This document shows positions 1 to 8,523 of a DNA stretch of 64,000 bases, in pieces. This DNA is from Rhodobacterales bacterium (GTDB lineage: Bacteria > Pseudomonadota > Alphaproteobacteria > Rhodobacterales > Rhodobacteraceae), in NCBI GenBank assembly GCA_002746935.1, contig PDRW01000025.1, forward strand, positions 30,895-94,894, read 5' to 3'. Numbering within the stretch: position 1 is the stretch's first letter; each line of letters begins with the position of its first letter. The notes under the pieces are model-generated. The model had not been told where the DNA came from, did not search any database, and worked only from the letters and a program-made list of their open reading frames with translations. The position numbers and the translations under genes were made by a program.

Positions 1-235
1 CGATCAGCGCCAGCGCCGGGGCGGCAAGCACCGCGGCACCGCCGGCCAGCGCGCCGACCGTCAGCGGGATGTCGACGGCGATGTCGCCATCGGGCTCCTT
101 GATGCGGACCCGCCGCACCGAGGCCTCATTGGCGAGATCCCTGATCTTGCCCATCAACCTGTCGGCGGAGACCTCTATTTCCTCGGTGAAGGTCCGCTGA
201 TCCTTGCCGGTCCTGTTTTCCTGTTTCGGGTCCAT
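1..235 (-). CDS. DUF4342 domain protein, 3' end cut by window edge
   Basis: The frame starts with ATG at 235 behind a good Shine-Dalgarno (AGAGGAG) and stays open to the window edge, so the C-terminus is missing. The visible 78 residues contain EEIEVSADRLMGKIRDL, a basic stretch RRVRIKEPDGD and then a hydrophobic run starting IPLTVGALAGG. This order (short helix, VRRIxIK-type strand, IPLT plus membrane-like segment) matches the DUF4342 family. Members are small proteins of unknown function, often with one hydrophobic helix. No function is proposed. Confidence 0.75.
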   Translation of the reverse strand, partial: MDPKQENRTGKDQRTFTEEIEVSADRLMGKIRDLANEASVRRVRIKEPDGDIAVDIPLTVGALAGGAAVLAAPALALI

Positions 236-402
236 GGCGTTCTCCTCTGGGTCTTACAACAGAGATATGGGGCCCCGGGGCGGAGATCGTCAGAGGGTGA
301 AGCGTGCAGGTTTTAACTTCGGCCGGTTCCTGCCGAAACCGGGGCTGCAGGCGGTGGGGCTCCGGGGAATATGGTCGTCTGTTTGTCCGGACTGCCAGTA
401 GT

Positions 403-430
403 CCATTAGTCCGGAATTCCGGACTAATGG
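403..430. repeat. Dispersed palindrome, copy 1 (perfect 28 bp)
   Basis: A perfect 28-bp inverted repeat centred between 416 and 417, with core AGTCCGGAATTCCGGACT flanked by CCATT/AATGG. The same core occurs at 9649-9712 (twice), 27441-27468 and, degenerate, 63899-63925, always between genes. It lies between the DUF4342 gene and the prpE terminator. It resembles REP-type elements; no transposase is nearby. Confidence 0.85.
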
Positions 431-470
431 ATTCTCCTTCAGTGCCTTGAAAGGAAACGCAAAAATCATG

Positions 471-506
471 AAAAACGGCGGGGTCCGCACCTGCGGAACC
501 CCGCCG
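471..506 (-). terminator. Rho-independent terminator of prpE
   Basis: On the minus strand a GC-rich stem (CGGCGGGGTTCCGCA pairing with TGCGGACCCCGCCG, loop GG) is followed directly by TTTTT. It begins 55 bases after the prpE stop codon, so it should end that transcript. Confidence 0.8.
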
Positions 507-560
507 TCCAACCGGTCATGACCCCGCGCCGGGGCCCGGCCCGCTCGAGCCCGGAGCCGG

Positions 561-2450
561 TCAGCCGCCGGCGTAGCCGAGCGTTTGCAGCGCCTCCCCG
601 ATCTCATCGAGGATCGACGGGTCGTCGATCGTTGCGGGCATCTTGAATTCCCGGCCATCGGCGATCGAGACCATGGTGCCGCGCAGGATCTTGCCCGAGC
701 GGGTCTTGGGCAGGCGGTCGACAACCACCGCGGCCTTGAAGGCGGCGACCGGGCCGATCTGGTCGCGCACCAGCTTCACGCATTCGGCCACCACCTCCTT
801 GTGGTCGCGCTGTGACCCGGCATTGAGGCACAGGAACCCGAGCGGCAGCTGGCCCTTGAGCTGGTCGGTCACGCCGATCACCGCGCATTCGGCCACATCC
901 GGATGCGAGGCAAGCACCTCTTCCATGGCGCCGGTCGAGAGCCGGTGTCCGGCGACGTTGATCACGTCATCGGTGCGCGCCATGATGTAGAGATAGCCGT
1001 CCTCGTCCTTGTAGCCCGCGTCGCCGGTCTCGTAATAGCCCGGGAACAGGGTGAGATAGGACTTCCGGAACCGGTCTTCGGCGTTCCACAGATTGGGCAG
1101 CGTGCCCGGCGGCAGCGGCAGTTTGATGGCGATGGCGCCGAGCGTGCCCGCCTCGACCTCGTGACCGCCCTCGTCGAGGATATGCACGTCAAACCCCGGC
1201 AGCGGCACCGAGGGGCTGCCGAGCTTCACCGGCAGCAGTTCGATCCCGACCGGGTTGCAGACCGCCGGATAGCCGATTTCGGTCTGCCACCAATGGTCGA
1301 TCACCGGAATGCCAAGCTGATCCTGGGCCCAGACGATGGTGTCCGGGTCGGCGCGTTCGCCCGCGAGATAGACCACACGGAGCCCCGAAAGATCGTATTT
1401 CTTCACATAGTCGCCGGCCGGGTCTTCACGTTTCACCGCGCGGAAGGCGGTGGGGGCGGTGAAGAAACTCTTGACCTTGTGTTCCTCGATCACCCGCCAG
1501 AAGGTGCCCGCATCCGGCGTGCCCACGGGTTTGCCCTCGAACACGATGGTGGTGGCGCCATAGGTCAGCGGCCCGTAGCAGATATAGCTGTGGCCGACGA
1601 CCCAGCCGACGTCGGACGCCGCCCAGAACACCTCGCCGGGCTCGACATTATAGACCGCCTTCATGGTCCAGTTGAGCGCCACCAGATGGCCCGCGGTGTC
1701 CCGGATCACGCCCTTGGGCTGGCCGGTGGTGCCGGAGGTGTAGAGAATATAGGCCGGGTGATTGCCCTCGACCGGCACGCAATCCACCGGGTCGGCGGCT
1801 TCGACCTCGGCCCAGTCGACATCGCGGCCCGCGATCATATCGGCGGGTTTCTCCTCGCGTTGCAGGATCACGCAGAAATCCGGCTTGTCATTGGCCTGCG
1901 CGATCGCCGAATCGAGCAGCGGCTTGTAGGGCACGATCCGCCCCGGTTCGAGCCCGGCGGAAGCGGCGATGATCGCCTTTGGCCGGGCGTCGTCGATCCG
2001 CACCGCGAGTTCATGGGCGGCAAAACCGCCAAACACCACCGAATGGATCGCGCCGAGCCGGGTGACCGCGAGCATGGCGATCAGCGCTTCGGGCACCATC
2101 GGCATGTAGATGATCACCCGGTCGCCCTTGCCGACGCCGCGCGCCGCGAGGCCCCCGGCGAAGCGCGACACCCGCGCTTTCAGCTCCGCATAGGTGAAGG
2201 TGGCCTTGCGCCCGGTGATCGGGCTGTCGTAGATGATCGCCACCTGATCGGCGCGGCCGTTTTCCACATGGCGGTCGACGGCGTTCCAGCAGCTGTTGAG
2301 CTTGCCGTCGGCGAACCATTCGAACAGACCGTCGCCCTTGTCGAACAGCGCTTTCGAGGGCGGTTTGTCCCAGTCGATTGCCCTGGCCGCCTCCATCCAG
2401 AACCCTTCCGGGTCGGCCTTCCAGCTGTCGTAGACCTCTTTGTAACCCAT
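561..2450 (-). CDS. prpE: Propionyl-CoA synthetase
   Basis: Activates propionate to propionyl-CoA with ATP and CoA via an acyl-adenylate. The product is 629 aa, the usual PrpE length. The N-terminal ACAS-type segment (YDSWKADPEGFW) covers about residues 7-60, the AMP-binding P-loop motif YTSGTTGQPKGV is near 237-248, and the C-terminal PKTRSGKILRG carries the catalytic lysine near 587. The start at 2450 was chosen because GGAGGTCCAC precedes it and the PrpE N-terminus MGYKEVYDSW begins there; the frame is open further upstream but that part has no homology. It stands alone, without prpBCD or pcc genes, and ends in a strong terminator. Acetyl-CoA synthetase is less likely because the length and N-terminus fit PrpE. 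Confidence 0.92.
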   Translation of the reverse strand: MGYKEVYDSWKADPEGFWMEAARAIDWDKPPSKALFDKGDGLFEWFADGKLNSCWNAVDRHVENGRADQVAIIYDSPITGRKATFTYAELKARVSRFAGGLAARGVGKGDRVIIYMPMVPEALIAMLAVTRLGAIHSVVFGGFAAHELAVRIDDARPKAIIAASAGLEPGRIVPYKPLLDSAIAQANDKPDFCVILQREEKPADMIAGRDVDWAEVEAADPVDCVPVEGNHPAYILYTSGTTGQPKGVIRDTAGHLVALNWTMKAVYNVEPGEVFWAASDVGWVVGHSYICYGPLTYGATTIVFEGKPVGTPDAGTFWRVIEEHKVKSFFTAPTAFRAVKREDPAGDYVKKYDLSGLRVVYLAGERADPDTIVWAQDQLGIPVIDHWWQTEIGYPAVCNPVGIELLPVKLGSPSVPLPGFDVHILDEGGHEVEAGTLGAIAIKLPLPPGTLPNLWNAEDRFRKSYLTLFPGYYETGDAGYKDEDGYLYIMARTDDVINVAGHRLSTGAMEEVLASHPDVAECAVIGVTDQLKGQLPLGFLCLNAGSQRDHKEVVAECVKLVRDQIGPVAAFKAAVVVDRLPKTRSGKILRGTMVSIADGREFKMPATIDDPSILDEIGEALQTLGYAGG

Positions 2451-2756
2451 GTGGACCTCCCATTTTGCTATGTGATTGTTACGGGCCCCACAGGCTTGCG
2501 ACAAGCCGCTTGAGGCCGTTACCGGGGCCGGCAATGCGCTCTGGCTTGCGTTTTCCGGCCACAAGGCGCGCAAACCCGCCCGGGTCCGGGCGGCCGGGCA
2601 GAGGCCCGACAGCGCCGCACGGACCGGCAACCCGTCAAAAACGCTTGCAACATGGGCCAAAGCCGGCCCGCTGCGGCCCGTTTATTGCCCGGAGGGCTTG
2701 CACAAATCCCGCGCCCCGGGCAACCTGACCGGGAACACATTGCCCCGGGGAGCACC
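2451..2756. other. Divergent intergenic region prpE / secreted protein
   Basis: About 300 bases between two divergently transcribed genes, so promoters for both must lie here. A TTGCAA hexamer is present near 2643, but no paired copy or convincing -35/-10 pair was found. No RNA gene or repeat seen. Confidence 0.4.
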
Positions 2757-4385
2757 ATGCACCGTCTTCGCCGTTTCCTGCCCGCTTTCATCGCCCTCTC
2801 GGTTCCGGCCGTCCTGTTTGCCACCGCGCCGGCCAGCGCGCAGACTTGGCGCGTCACCGAATCTCAGGGCAGCGGCACCAGCGCCTCGGTCTGCCCTCAG
2901 GGCGTGGAGGGCAGCGACGACTTCCTTTGTTTCCGGCTGGAATGCACCCCGCTCGAGCCGATCCATTTCACCATCGACCTTGCCGGGCGTGGCACGCTGA
3001 CAGCGCCGGTCGAGGTGGGTCTCGGGGTCGATGGCGGCGAGGCGGGTGTGATGAGCTTCGTGCCCCACGAGGCCGACGGCCATACCCACCTGACCGCGCC
3101 CTTCAACCCGCTGCTGCATGAAAGCATGGTCGATCTGCTGCAACGCGGCCGCCGCGCGAGCCTTTCGCTGAACCTGCCCGGTGGCGTGGAAGAGGTGCCA
3201 ATGGGCCTGACCCTCTCGGCCGACTCGCTGCTGACCGCGATGCGCGACTGCCCCAAACCGGTGCCGCCGGTCGGCGATGCCGCCTCGCTGGTGCTCGAAG
3301 AGATTTCCAGAGATTGCCGCGATCTGGGCGGAACGGTTACGGTGGAGCCGGGGTTTGAACGCCGTGAAGACCTCGACGGCGACGGGCGTGAAGATGTCGT
3401 GATCGACTACGCCGCCGCCGTCTGCTCGGCTTCCGCCACCCTCAACTGCACCTCCGGCGGCTGCAAGGTGGGCTTTTTCCTGGCGCGCGGCGAGGGTTAC
3501 AAACGGTTCTTCGCCGAGGTGATTCGCGGCTATGAGGTCTTTTCCGGGGGCTTTCTGGCGCTCGACATGGATGGGGCCGCCTGCGGGCTCTACGGTTTCG
3601 AGGCCTGCCGCAAGGTTTTCGACATCGCGGGCGACGCACCGGTGCTGGCCGAAGAAATGGCCGGACCCGGCGCGGAGACGGTCGCCATCGGGGGCGACGC
3701 CGGGCCAGAGACGGGGCCAGAGACGGGTGCAGAGACCGGAGCAGATCCGGGCGCGGCAGAAGCGGTGTCCGGCCCCCCCGCAGAAACCGCTGAAGCGGCG
3801 GTGGCCGGAGAGGCCGCGCCGGTGGTCGTTGCCGTGACCGAAGGTGTGACGATAACCCCGGAAGGGCCGGTAGAGGAGGTTGTGGAGGCAACGGTTGAAA
3901 CGACCGTCGTGACCACCGGCGGGACCGCGGCCGAAACCCCGGCGGTGAACGAACCGGTGAGCGAAGCCGTGGCGGAAACGCCAGCGGAAGCGGAGGTTCC
4001 CGCAACGGCGACGCAGACCGGGGAGCCCGCGGCGCCCGAAGCCGGCGAACCCGCTGCGGCCGAAGCCGGTGCCCCGGCCGGGCCGGGCGCCTCCTCCGCT
4101 GAAGAAATGCCCGCGCCCGACACCGCCGCGCCCGCAGAAGCCGCGCCCGCCGAAGCAGCGCCCGAGACCGAGACCGCGACAGCGCCGGATACAACAGGCC
4201 CTGGCGCGCCTGCGTTTCCTGTCAGCGCGGCCCCCGTGCCCGAACCGCCCGTTCCCGCCGCCGCGATGCAGGCTGGCGAAGGCCCGACGTCGCGTCACAT
4301 GGCCGGTCCCGCGCCGGTGCTTCCCGAAGGCGCCCGGTTCCGTGGCGACGGCACGCTCATCCGGCCGGAGGACGATGCACAATAG
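2757..4385 (+). CDS. Secreted protein with acidic Pro/Ala-rich tail, unknown function
   Basis: The 542-aa product starts at ATG 2757 with a clear signal peptide (basic MHRLRR, hydrophobic core, ASAQ cleavage site), which decides the start. Residues about 25-200 form a cysteine-containing domain with WRVTESQGSG and DDFLCFRLECTP. Residues about 210-300 contain DLDGDGREDVVIDY, an acidic loop resembling calcium-binding or FG-GAP-like repeats, and paired cysteines (CTSGGCK). From about residue 305 to 540 the chain is almost only Pro, Ala, Glu, Thr and Val, probably disordered and perhaps wall-spanning. I do not recognise the family. The secretion call is firm, any role is open. Confidence 0.7.
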   Translation: MHRLRRFLPAFIALSVPAVLFATAPASAQTWRVTESQGSGTSASVCPQGVEGSDDFLCFRLECTPLEPIHFTIDLAGRGTLTAPVEVGLGVDGGEAGVMSFVPHEADGHTHLTAPFNPLLHESMVDLLQRGRRASLSLNLPGGVEEVPMGLTLSADSLLTAMRDCPKPVPPVGDAASLVLEEISRDCRDLGGTVTVEPGFERREDLDGDGREDVVIDYAAAVCSASATLNCTSGGCKVGFFLARGEGYKRFFAEVIRGYEVFSGGFLALDMDGAACGLYGFEACRKVFDIAGDAPVLAEEMAGPGAETVAIGGDAGPETGPETGAETGADPGAAEAVSGPPAETAEAAVAGEAAPVVVAVTEGVTITPEGPVEEVVEATVETTVVTTGGTAAETPAVNEPVSEAVAETPAEAEVPATATQTGEPAAPEAGEPAAAEAGAPAGPGASSAEEMPAPDTAAPAEAAPAEAAPETETATAPDTTGPGAPAFPVSAAPVPEPPVPAAAMQAGEGPTSRHMAGPAPVLPEGARFRGDGTLIRPEDDAQ

Positions 4386-4506
4386 CCGGTCCCGCCCCGG
4401 TTTCCGCAGCGTCTCTTCGGGCGGGCTCCGGTTCCCGCCCGTGATGGGCTTGCGCCGGGGCGCGGCGGGTGGCTAACCTTGGGCCATTCGGACAAAGGGG
4501 GAGAAG

Positions 4507-4908
4507 ATGCCGATGCCGCTCATCGAAGCTGCAACCGCCGTGCGCGCCAATGCCCACGCGCCTTATTCGGGTTTCAAGGTCGGCGCGGCGCTCCGCACGC
4601 CTTCGGGCAGGGTCTTCACCGGGGTGAATGTCGAAAACGCCGCCTACCCGGAGGGCACCTGTGCCGAGGCCGGGGCCATCGCCGCGATGGTGGCGGCGGG
4701 TGAAACCGCCATTGCCGAGATCGCGGTGATCGGCGACGCCCCCACGCCGGTGACCCCCTGCGGCGGCTGCCGCCAGAAGATCGCCGAGTTTGCCCCGCCC
4801 GGCACCCGGGTCACCTGCGCCAATCTCGCGGGCGACAGGCTCACCCTCAACATCGAAGACCTGCTTCCCCATGCCTTTGCCAAGGCCCAGCTGGAGACCG
4901 TCAAATGA
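4507..4908 (+). CDS. cdd: Cytidine deaminase
   Basis: Hydrolytic deamination of cytidine and deoxycytidine to uridine and deoxyuridine in pyrimidine salvage. The 133-aa length fits the small homotetrameric class. The zinc site is intact: Cys52-Ala-Glu54 (CAEAG) and PCGGCRQ with Cys85 and Cys88; Glu54 is the proton shuttle. Start ATG 4507 follows GGGGGAGAAG. The gene overlaps deoB by four bases (ATGA), so the two are translationally coupled. Together with deoB and upp it forms a nucleoside/base salvage unit. Confidence 0.95.
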   Translation: MPMPLIEAATAVRANAHAPYSGFKVGAALRTPSGRVFTGVNVENAAYPEGTCAEAGAIAAMVAAGETAIAEIAVIGDAPTPVTPCGGCRQKIAEFAPPGTRVTCANLAGDRLTLNIEDLLPHAFAKAQLETVK

Positions 4909-6116
4909 CCCGTGCTTTCATCGTTGTGCTCGACAGTTTCGGTATCGGCGGCGCGCCCGACGCCGCCGGTTTCTTCAATGACGGCACCCCCGATACCGGC
5001 GCCAACACCCTCGGTGCCATTGCCGCCGCCTGCGCTGCCGGAAAGGCCGATGACGGCCGTGCCGGACCGCTGGCGCTGCCCAATCTCGACGCGCTCGGCC
5101 TCGGCGCCGCTGCCGCGCTGGCCTGTGGCACCCGTCCGGCGGGGCTCGACGCCACGCCGCAGGGGCTCTGGGGCGCCGCCACCGAGACCGGCCGCGGCAA
5201 GGATACGCCCTCGGGCCACTGGGAGATCGCGGGCGTGCCGGTCTCGTTCGACTGGACCTATTTCCCCAAGACCGAACCCGCCTTCCCCGAAGATGTGACC
5301 CGGGCGCTCATCGAGGCCGGCGGTGCGGGCGGGGTGCTTGGCAACAAGCACAGCTCCGGTACGGTGATCCTCGACGAGCTTGGCGCCGAACACATCGCGA
5401 CCGGCCTGCCGATCGTCTACACCTCCGCCGATTCGGTGGTGCAGATCGCCGCCCATGAAGAGGCCTTCGGGCTTGAGCGGCTCTATGAGATGTGCCGGGC
5501 GGTGGCGCCGATGCTGCATGACATGCGCGTCGGCCGGGTGATCGCGCGGCCCTTCGTCGGGTCGCCCGAAACCGGCTTTACCCGCACCACCAACCGCAAG
5601 GATTTCTCGCTGGAACCGCCCGCGCCGACGCTGATGGACTGGGCCCAGGCCGCCGGCCGGCCGGTGCATGCGATCGGCAAGATCGACGACATCTTTGCCC
5701 ATCGCGGCATGGACAGCGGCATCCACGGGGCCGACGCCGATCTGTTCGAGGCGCTGGTGGGCTGGGGCGAAAAGGCGGAGGAGGGCGCGCTGGTGTTTGC
5801 CAATCTGGTCGAGTTCGATTCGAAATACGGCCACCGGCGCGATATCGCGGGCTACGCCCGCCATCTCGAATGGTTCGACCGCGAGCTGCCGCGTTTCCTC
5901 GCCACGCTCGGGGAAGGCGATCTGGCGATCTTCACCGCCGACCACGGCAACGACCCTTCCTGGGTCGGCACCGACCACACCCGCGAACGCGTGCCGGTGC
6001 TCGGCTGGGGGGTTGGCACAAGAGCGGTGGGGCAGGTGGGCTTTGCCGACATCGGCGCGTCGGTGGCAGACCATCTCGGGCTGGAGGAGCGCGGCGCGGG
6101 CAAGAGCTTTCTGTGA
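4905..6116 (+). CDS. deoB: Phosphopentomutase
   Basis: Interconverts (deoxy)ribose 1-phosphate and 5-phosphate, linking nucleoside phosphorolysis to central metabolism. The 403-aa product belongs to the alkaline-phosphatase-like superfamily: metal-binding FIVVLDSFGIGG at the N-terminus (Asp10), DTGANT at 30-35, and the C-terminal metal motif TADHGND at about 344-350 followed by TDHTRER. It starts inside the last codons of cdd (ATGA overlap). The purine/thymidine phosphorylase genes that often accompany deoB are absent here. Confidence 0.95.
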   Translation: MTRAFIVVLDSFGIGGAPDAAGFFNDGTPDTGANTLGAIAAACAAGKADDGRAGPLALPNLDALGLGAAAALACGTRPAGLDATPQGLWGAATETGRGKDTPSGHWEIAGVPVSFDWTYFPKTEPAFPEDVTRALIEAGGAGGVLGNKHSSGTVILDELGAEHIATGLPIVYTSADSVVQIAAHEEAFGLERLYEMCRAVAPMLHDMRVGRVIARPFVGSPETGFTRTTNRKDFSLEPPAPTLMDWAQAAGRPVHAIGKIDDIFAHRGMDSGIHGADADLFEALVGWGEKAEEGALVFANLVEFDSKYGHRRDIAGYARHLEWFDRELPRFLATLGEGDLAIFTADHGNDPSWVGTDHTRERVPVLGWGVGTRAVGQVGFADIGASVADHLGLEERGAGKSFL

Positions 6117-6276
6117 TGGCCGCGCCGGGAACGTCCCGCTGAACGTCCCGCTGTGTGCGCCCCTCTCCGGGCCGGGCGCAACCGGCTCGGAGCGCGCGCA
6201 ACCCGGGTGGCCCTTGGCGCCGGCTTTTGCGATGATGCGGTGACGGCACTCATCGCCGAGAGACTGGAGCCGAAAG

Positions 6277-6909
6277 ATGCTTGACCACCTGACCGTCGTG
6301 AAACACCCGCTCGTGCAGCACAAGCTGACCCTGATGCGCCAGAAAGAGACCTCGACGGCCAGTTTCCGCCAGCTCCTGCGCGAAATCTCCCTGCTGCTGG
6401 CCTATGAGGTGACCCGCGAACTGCCGATGACCAGCCGCACCATCGAAACCCCGCTGAAAGAGGTGGAGGCGCCGATTCTCGCGGGCAAGAAGATGGCACT
6501 GGTCTCGATCCTGCGCGCGGGCAACGGGTTGCTCGACGGCGTGCTCGAGCTGATTCCCTCCGCCCGGGTCGGCTTCGTCGGGCTCTACCGCAACGAGGAA
6601 ACTCTGGAACCGGTGCAGTATTACTTCAAGGTGCCTTCCGAGATCGAAGACCGGATGGTGATCGTGGTCGATCCGATGCTCGCCACCGGCAACAGTTCTG
6701 TTGCGGCGATTGATCTGTTGAAGGAAGCCGGCGCCAGGACCCTCCGATTCCTTTGTCTGCTGGCGGCGCCGGAAGGGGTGGAGCGGATGCGCGAGGCCCA
6801 TCCGGACGTGCCGATCGTGACCGCCGCCGTGGACGAAAGACTCAATGAAAATGGGTACATCGTGCCCGGTCTGGGCGACGCGGGCGACCGCATGTATGGA
6901 ACGAAATAG
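6277..6909 (+). CDS. upp: Uracil phosphoribosyltransferase
   Basis: Converts uracil and PRPP to UMP. The 210-aa length is typical. The PRPP-binding loop [11 protein letters not shown] sits at about 130-140 and the C-terminal uracil-binding segment [12 protein letters not shown] is intact. Start ATG 6277 follows GGAGCCGAAAG. It lies 160 bases after deoB. That gap carries a short tandem duplication (AACGTCCCGCTG twice near 6130-6153), so upp may have its own promoter or be read through from deoB. Confidence 0.95.
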   Translation: MLDHLTVVKHPLVQHKLTLMRQKETSTASFRQLLREISLLLAYEVTRELPMTSRTIETPLKEVEAPILAGKKMALVSILRAGNGLLDGVLELIPSARVGFVGLYRNEETLEPVQYYFKVPSEIEDRMVIVVDPMLATGNSSVAAIDLLKEAGARTLRFLCLLAAPEGVERMREAHPDVPIVTAAVDERLNENGYIVPGLGDAGDRMYGTK

Positions 6910-7029
6910 TACAATTCCGACGCAACCCGGCGGGATTGTTCCTGAAATCCGGTTCGAATCGTTATACCCTCTGGACTCGTGGCTTTGGCTTTGCCACAGT
7001 GTTGCCACATCTGTCTTGGGGGACGGGAA

Positions 7030-8391
7030 ATGAGATTTTCATCATCTGCGGCCGCGCTGGCCGCCGTTGCCTTGCTGTGGGGTGCCGCGGCCACCGGGTT
7101 GACCCTGTCGCAGGCGGCCACGCCCGCAGAGGCCCCGCCGCCAGGTTTTTCGAAAGAGGTTTTTGTCGACAGCCGTGGCTGCGTCTATGTGCGCGCTTCG
7201 ATCGGCTCGACGGTCAACTGGGTGCCGCGCCTGTCGCGGGACCGCAAGACGGTGATCTGCGGGATGACACCGAGCGCCTCGGTCGCGGCCGCCCCGGCTG
7301 CGGGCGCGGCGGCTCCGCCCGAACCGCCCGCGCCACCCGCTCCGCCGCCGGTTGCCGCCGCCCCTCCTGCGCCCGCCGCATCTGCGCCGGCCCCCGCGCC
7401 CGCCGCGCGTGCACCGGCTGCGCGTGCCGCCGCTCCGGCCCCTGCGCCGACGCCGACGCCGAAACGCACGGCACATCTGTCCGCACCTTCTGCCGCCGCG
7501 CCCGCCGCGGCTGCCCCGCCGCCGGCCCCCTCTCCGGGCTCTTCGCCGGCCCCCGAAGGCTTTGACCGGACCCTGGCGGTAACCTGTACCGCAGACGGTT
7601 CTGCCTTGCGGGTAAGGATCGGCGGTGACACTGTGAAGATCAGTTGCCCCGCGGGCATGAGCCGAGATGTCGCCTATATCGTGACCCACGGTGACGGCAG
7701 CCGCTCCCGCCTGATCGCCCACCCGGCCCCCGCCACGCGCACCGCTGCCGCGCCGGCGGCTCCCGGACCGGATGTGATCATCGGCAACCGTGCCCCGGGC
7801 GAGCCCAATACGGCCTTTGGCAACGGCTACGGCTTCAGCCATGATTATCCGCCGCAGGATCCGGTCCCGGGCATCGCAACGGCCGGCCGGACGGCTCCGG
7901 TCGCTCCCGTCGCTCCTGCGGCGCGCGCAACTCCTGCGGCGCCGGCTCCGACCGCGCAAGCGGGGGCGCGCAACGCAGGAGACGGCATTTTCGAAGCCAC
8001 GCCCGGCCCCGGCAGCCCGGCCCCGTCGATTCCGGCCGGTTACCGTCCGGCCTGGGACGACGACCGGCTGAACCCGAACCGCGGACCCCGGAGCGGCAGC
8101 GCCACGGCGCCGATGCCGCAGGCCCGGGGTGCCGCGAAACCGGCTGCCGGCAATGCGGCATCTGCCACGATGAGCCGGCCGCGCTACGTGCAGGTCGGTG
8201 CCTTCCGGCAGGCCGGGAATGCCAGAAACGCGGTGGCGAATATCCAGAGGCTCGGCATGAGCGCGGCAACCTCGCATACCCGCTCCGGGCTCACCCAGGT
8301 GCTGGCGGGTCCGTTCACGGATCCGGCGGAATTGCAACGCGCGCTCAGAACCCTGCGCGGCCATTACCCGGATGCCTATACCCGCGGCTGA
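7030..8391 (+). CDS. Exported SPOR-domain protein with Pro/Ala-rich linker
   Basis: The 453-aa product begins with an uncleaved or cleaved signal segment (hydrophobic run about residues 7-24). A short conserved part follows, FVDSRGCVYVRASIGSTVNWVP, near 45-66. A Pro/Ala-rich linker of about 85 residues, a second folded part (CTADGSALRVRIGGDTVKISCPAGM) and another low-complexity linker precede the C-terminal SPOR domain (about 383-453, RYVQVGAFRQAGNARNAV...VLAGPF). SPOR domains bind denuded peptidoglycan at the septum, so a cell-envelope or division role is likely. Start ATG 7030 follows GGGGGACGGGAA. Specific function unknown. Confidence 0.8.
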   Translation: MRFSSSAAALAAVALLWGAAATGLTLSQAATPAEAPPPGFSKEVFVDSRGCVYVRASIGSTVNWVPRLSRDRKTVICGMTPSASVAAAPAAGAAAPPEPPAPPAPPPVAAAPPAPAASAPAPAPAARAPAARAAAPAPAPTPTPKRTAHLSAPSAAAPAAAAPPPAPSPGSSPAPEGFDRTLAVTCTADGSALRVRIGGDTVKISCPAGMSRDVAYIVTHGDGSRSRLIAHPAPATRTAAAPAAPGPDVIIGNRAPGEPNTAFGNGYGFSHDYPPQDPVPGIATAGRTAPVAPVAPAARATPAAPAPTAQAGARNAGDGIFEATPGPGSPAPSIPAGYRPAWDDDRLNPNRGPRSGSATAPMPQARGAAKPAAGNAASATMSRPRYVQVGAFRQAGNARNAVANIQRLGMSAATSHTRSGLTQVLAGPFTDPAELQRALRTLRGHYPDAYTRG

Positions 8392-8425
8392 CCGGCTGAC
8401 CGCAGCCCTGGCACCCAACAGCCTG

Positions 8426-8450
8426 AAAGCCCCGCCGGAGGGTGGGGTTT
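8426..8450 (+). terminator. Terminator-like hairpin after SPOR gene
   Basis: AAAGCCCCGCC pairs with GGTGGGGTTT (two G-T pairs) 35 bases after the stop codon. The T run is only three bases, so termination strength is uncertain. Confidence 0.5.
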
Positions 8451-8523
8451 GCCGCCCGGAGCTTCCCCGGAGCTTCACGGGACCTCCCGGCCCCGGCATC
8501 CTCCCCACGGCAATCCGGGCCGT

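Noticed and set aside
903-2513. Long open frame on the plus strand opposite prpE
   Set aside because: His/Arg/Gly-rich antisense shadow caused by high GC; PrpE on the minus strand has full-length family similarity.
2640-2652. TTGCAA hexamer as a possible PccR/ScfR-type site for prpE
   Set aside because: Only one hexamer, not the paired TTTGCAA motif; too short to support.
7300-7540. Pro/Ala-rich repeats as a possible DNA repeat element
   Set aside because: They are a coding low-complexity linker of the SPOR-domain protein.
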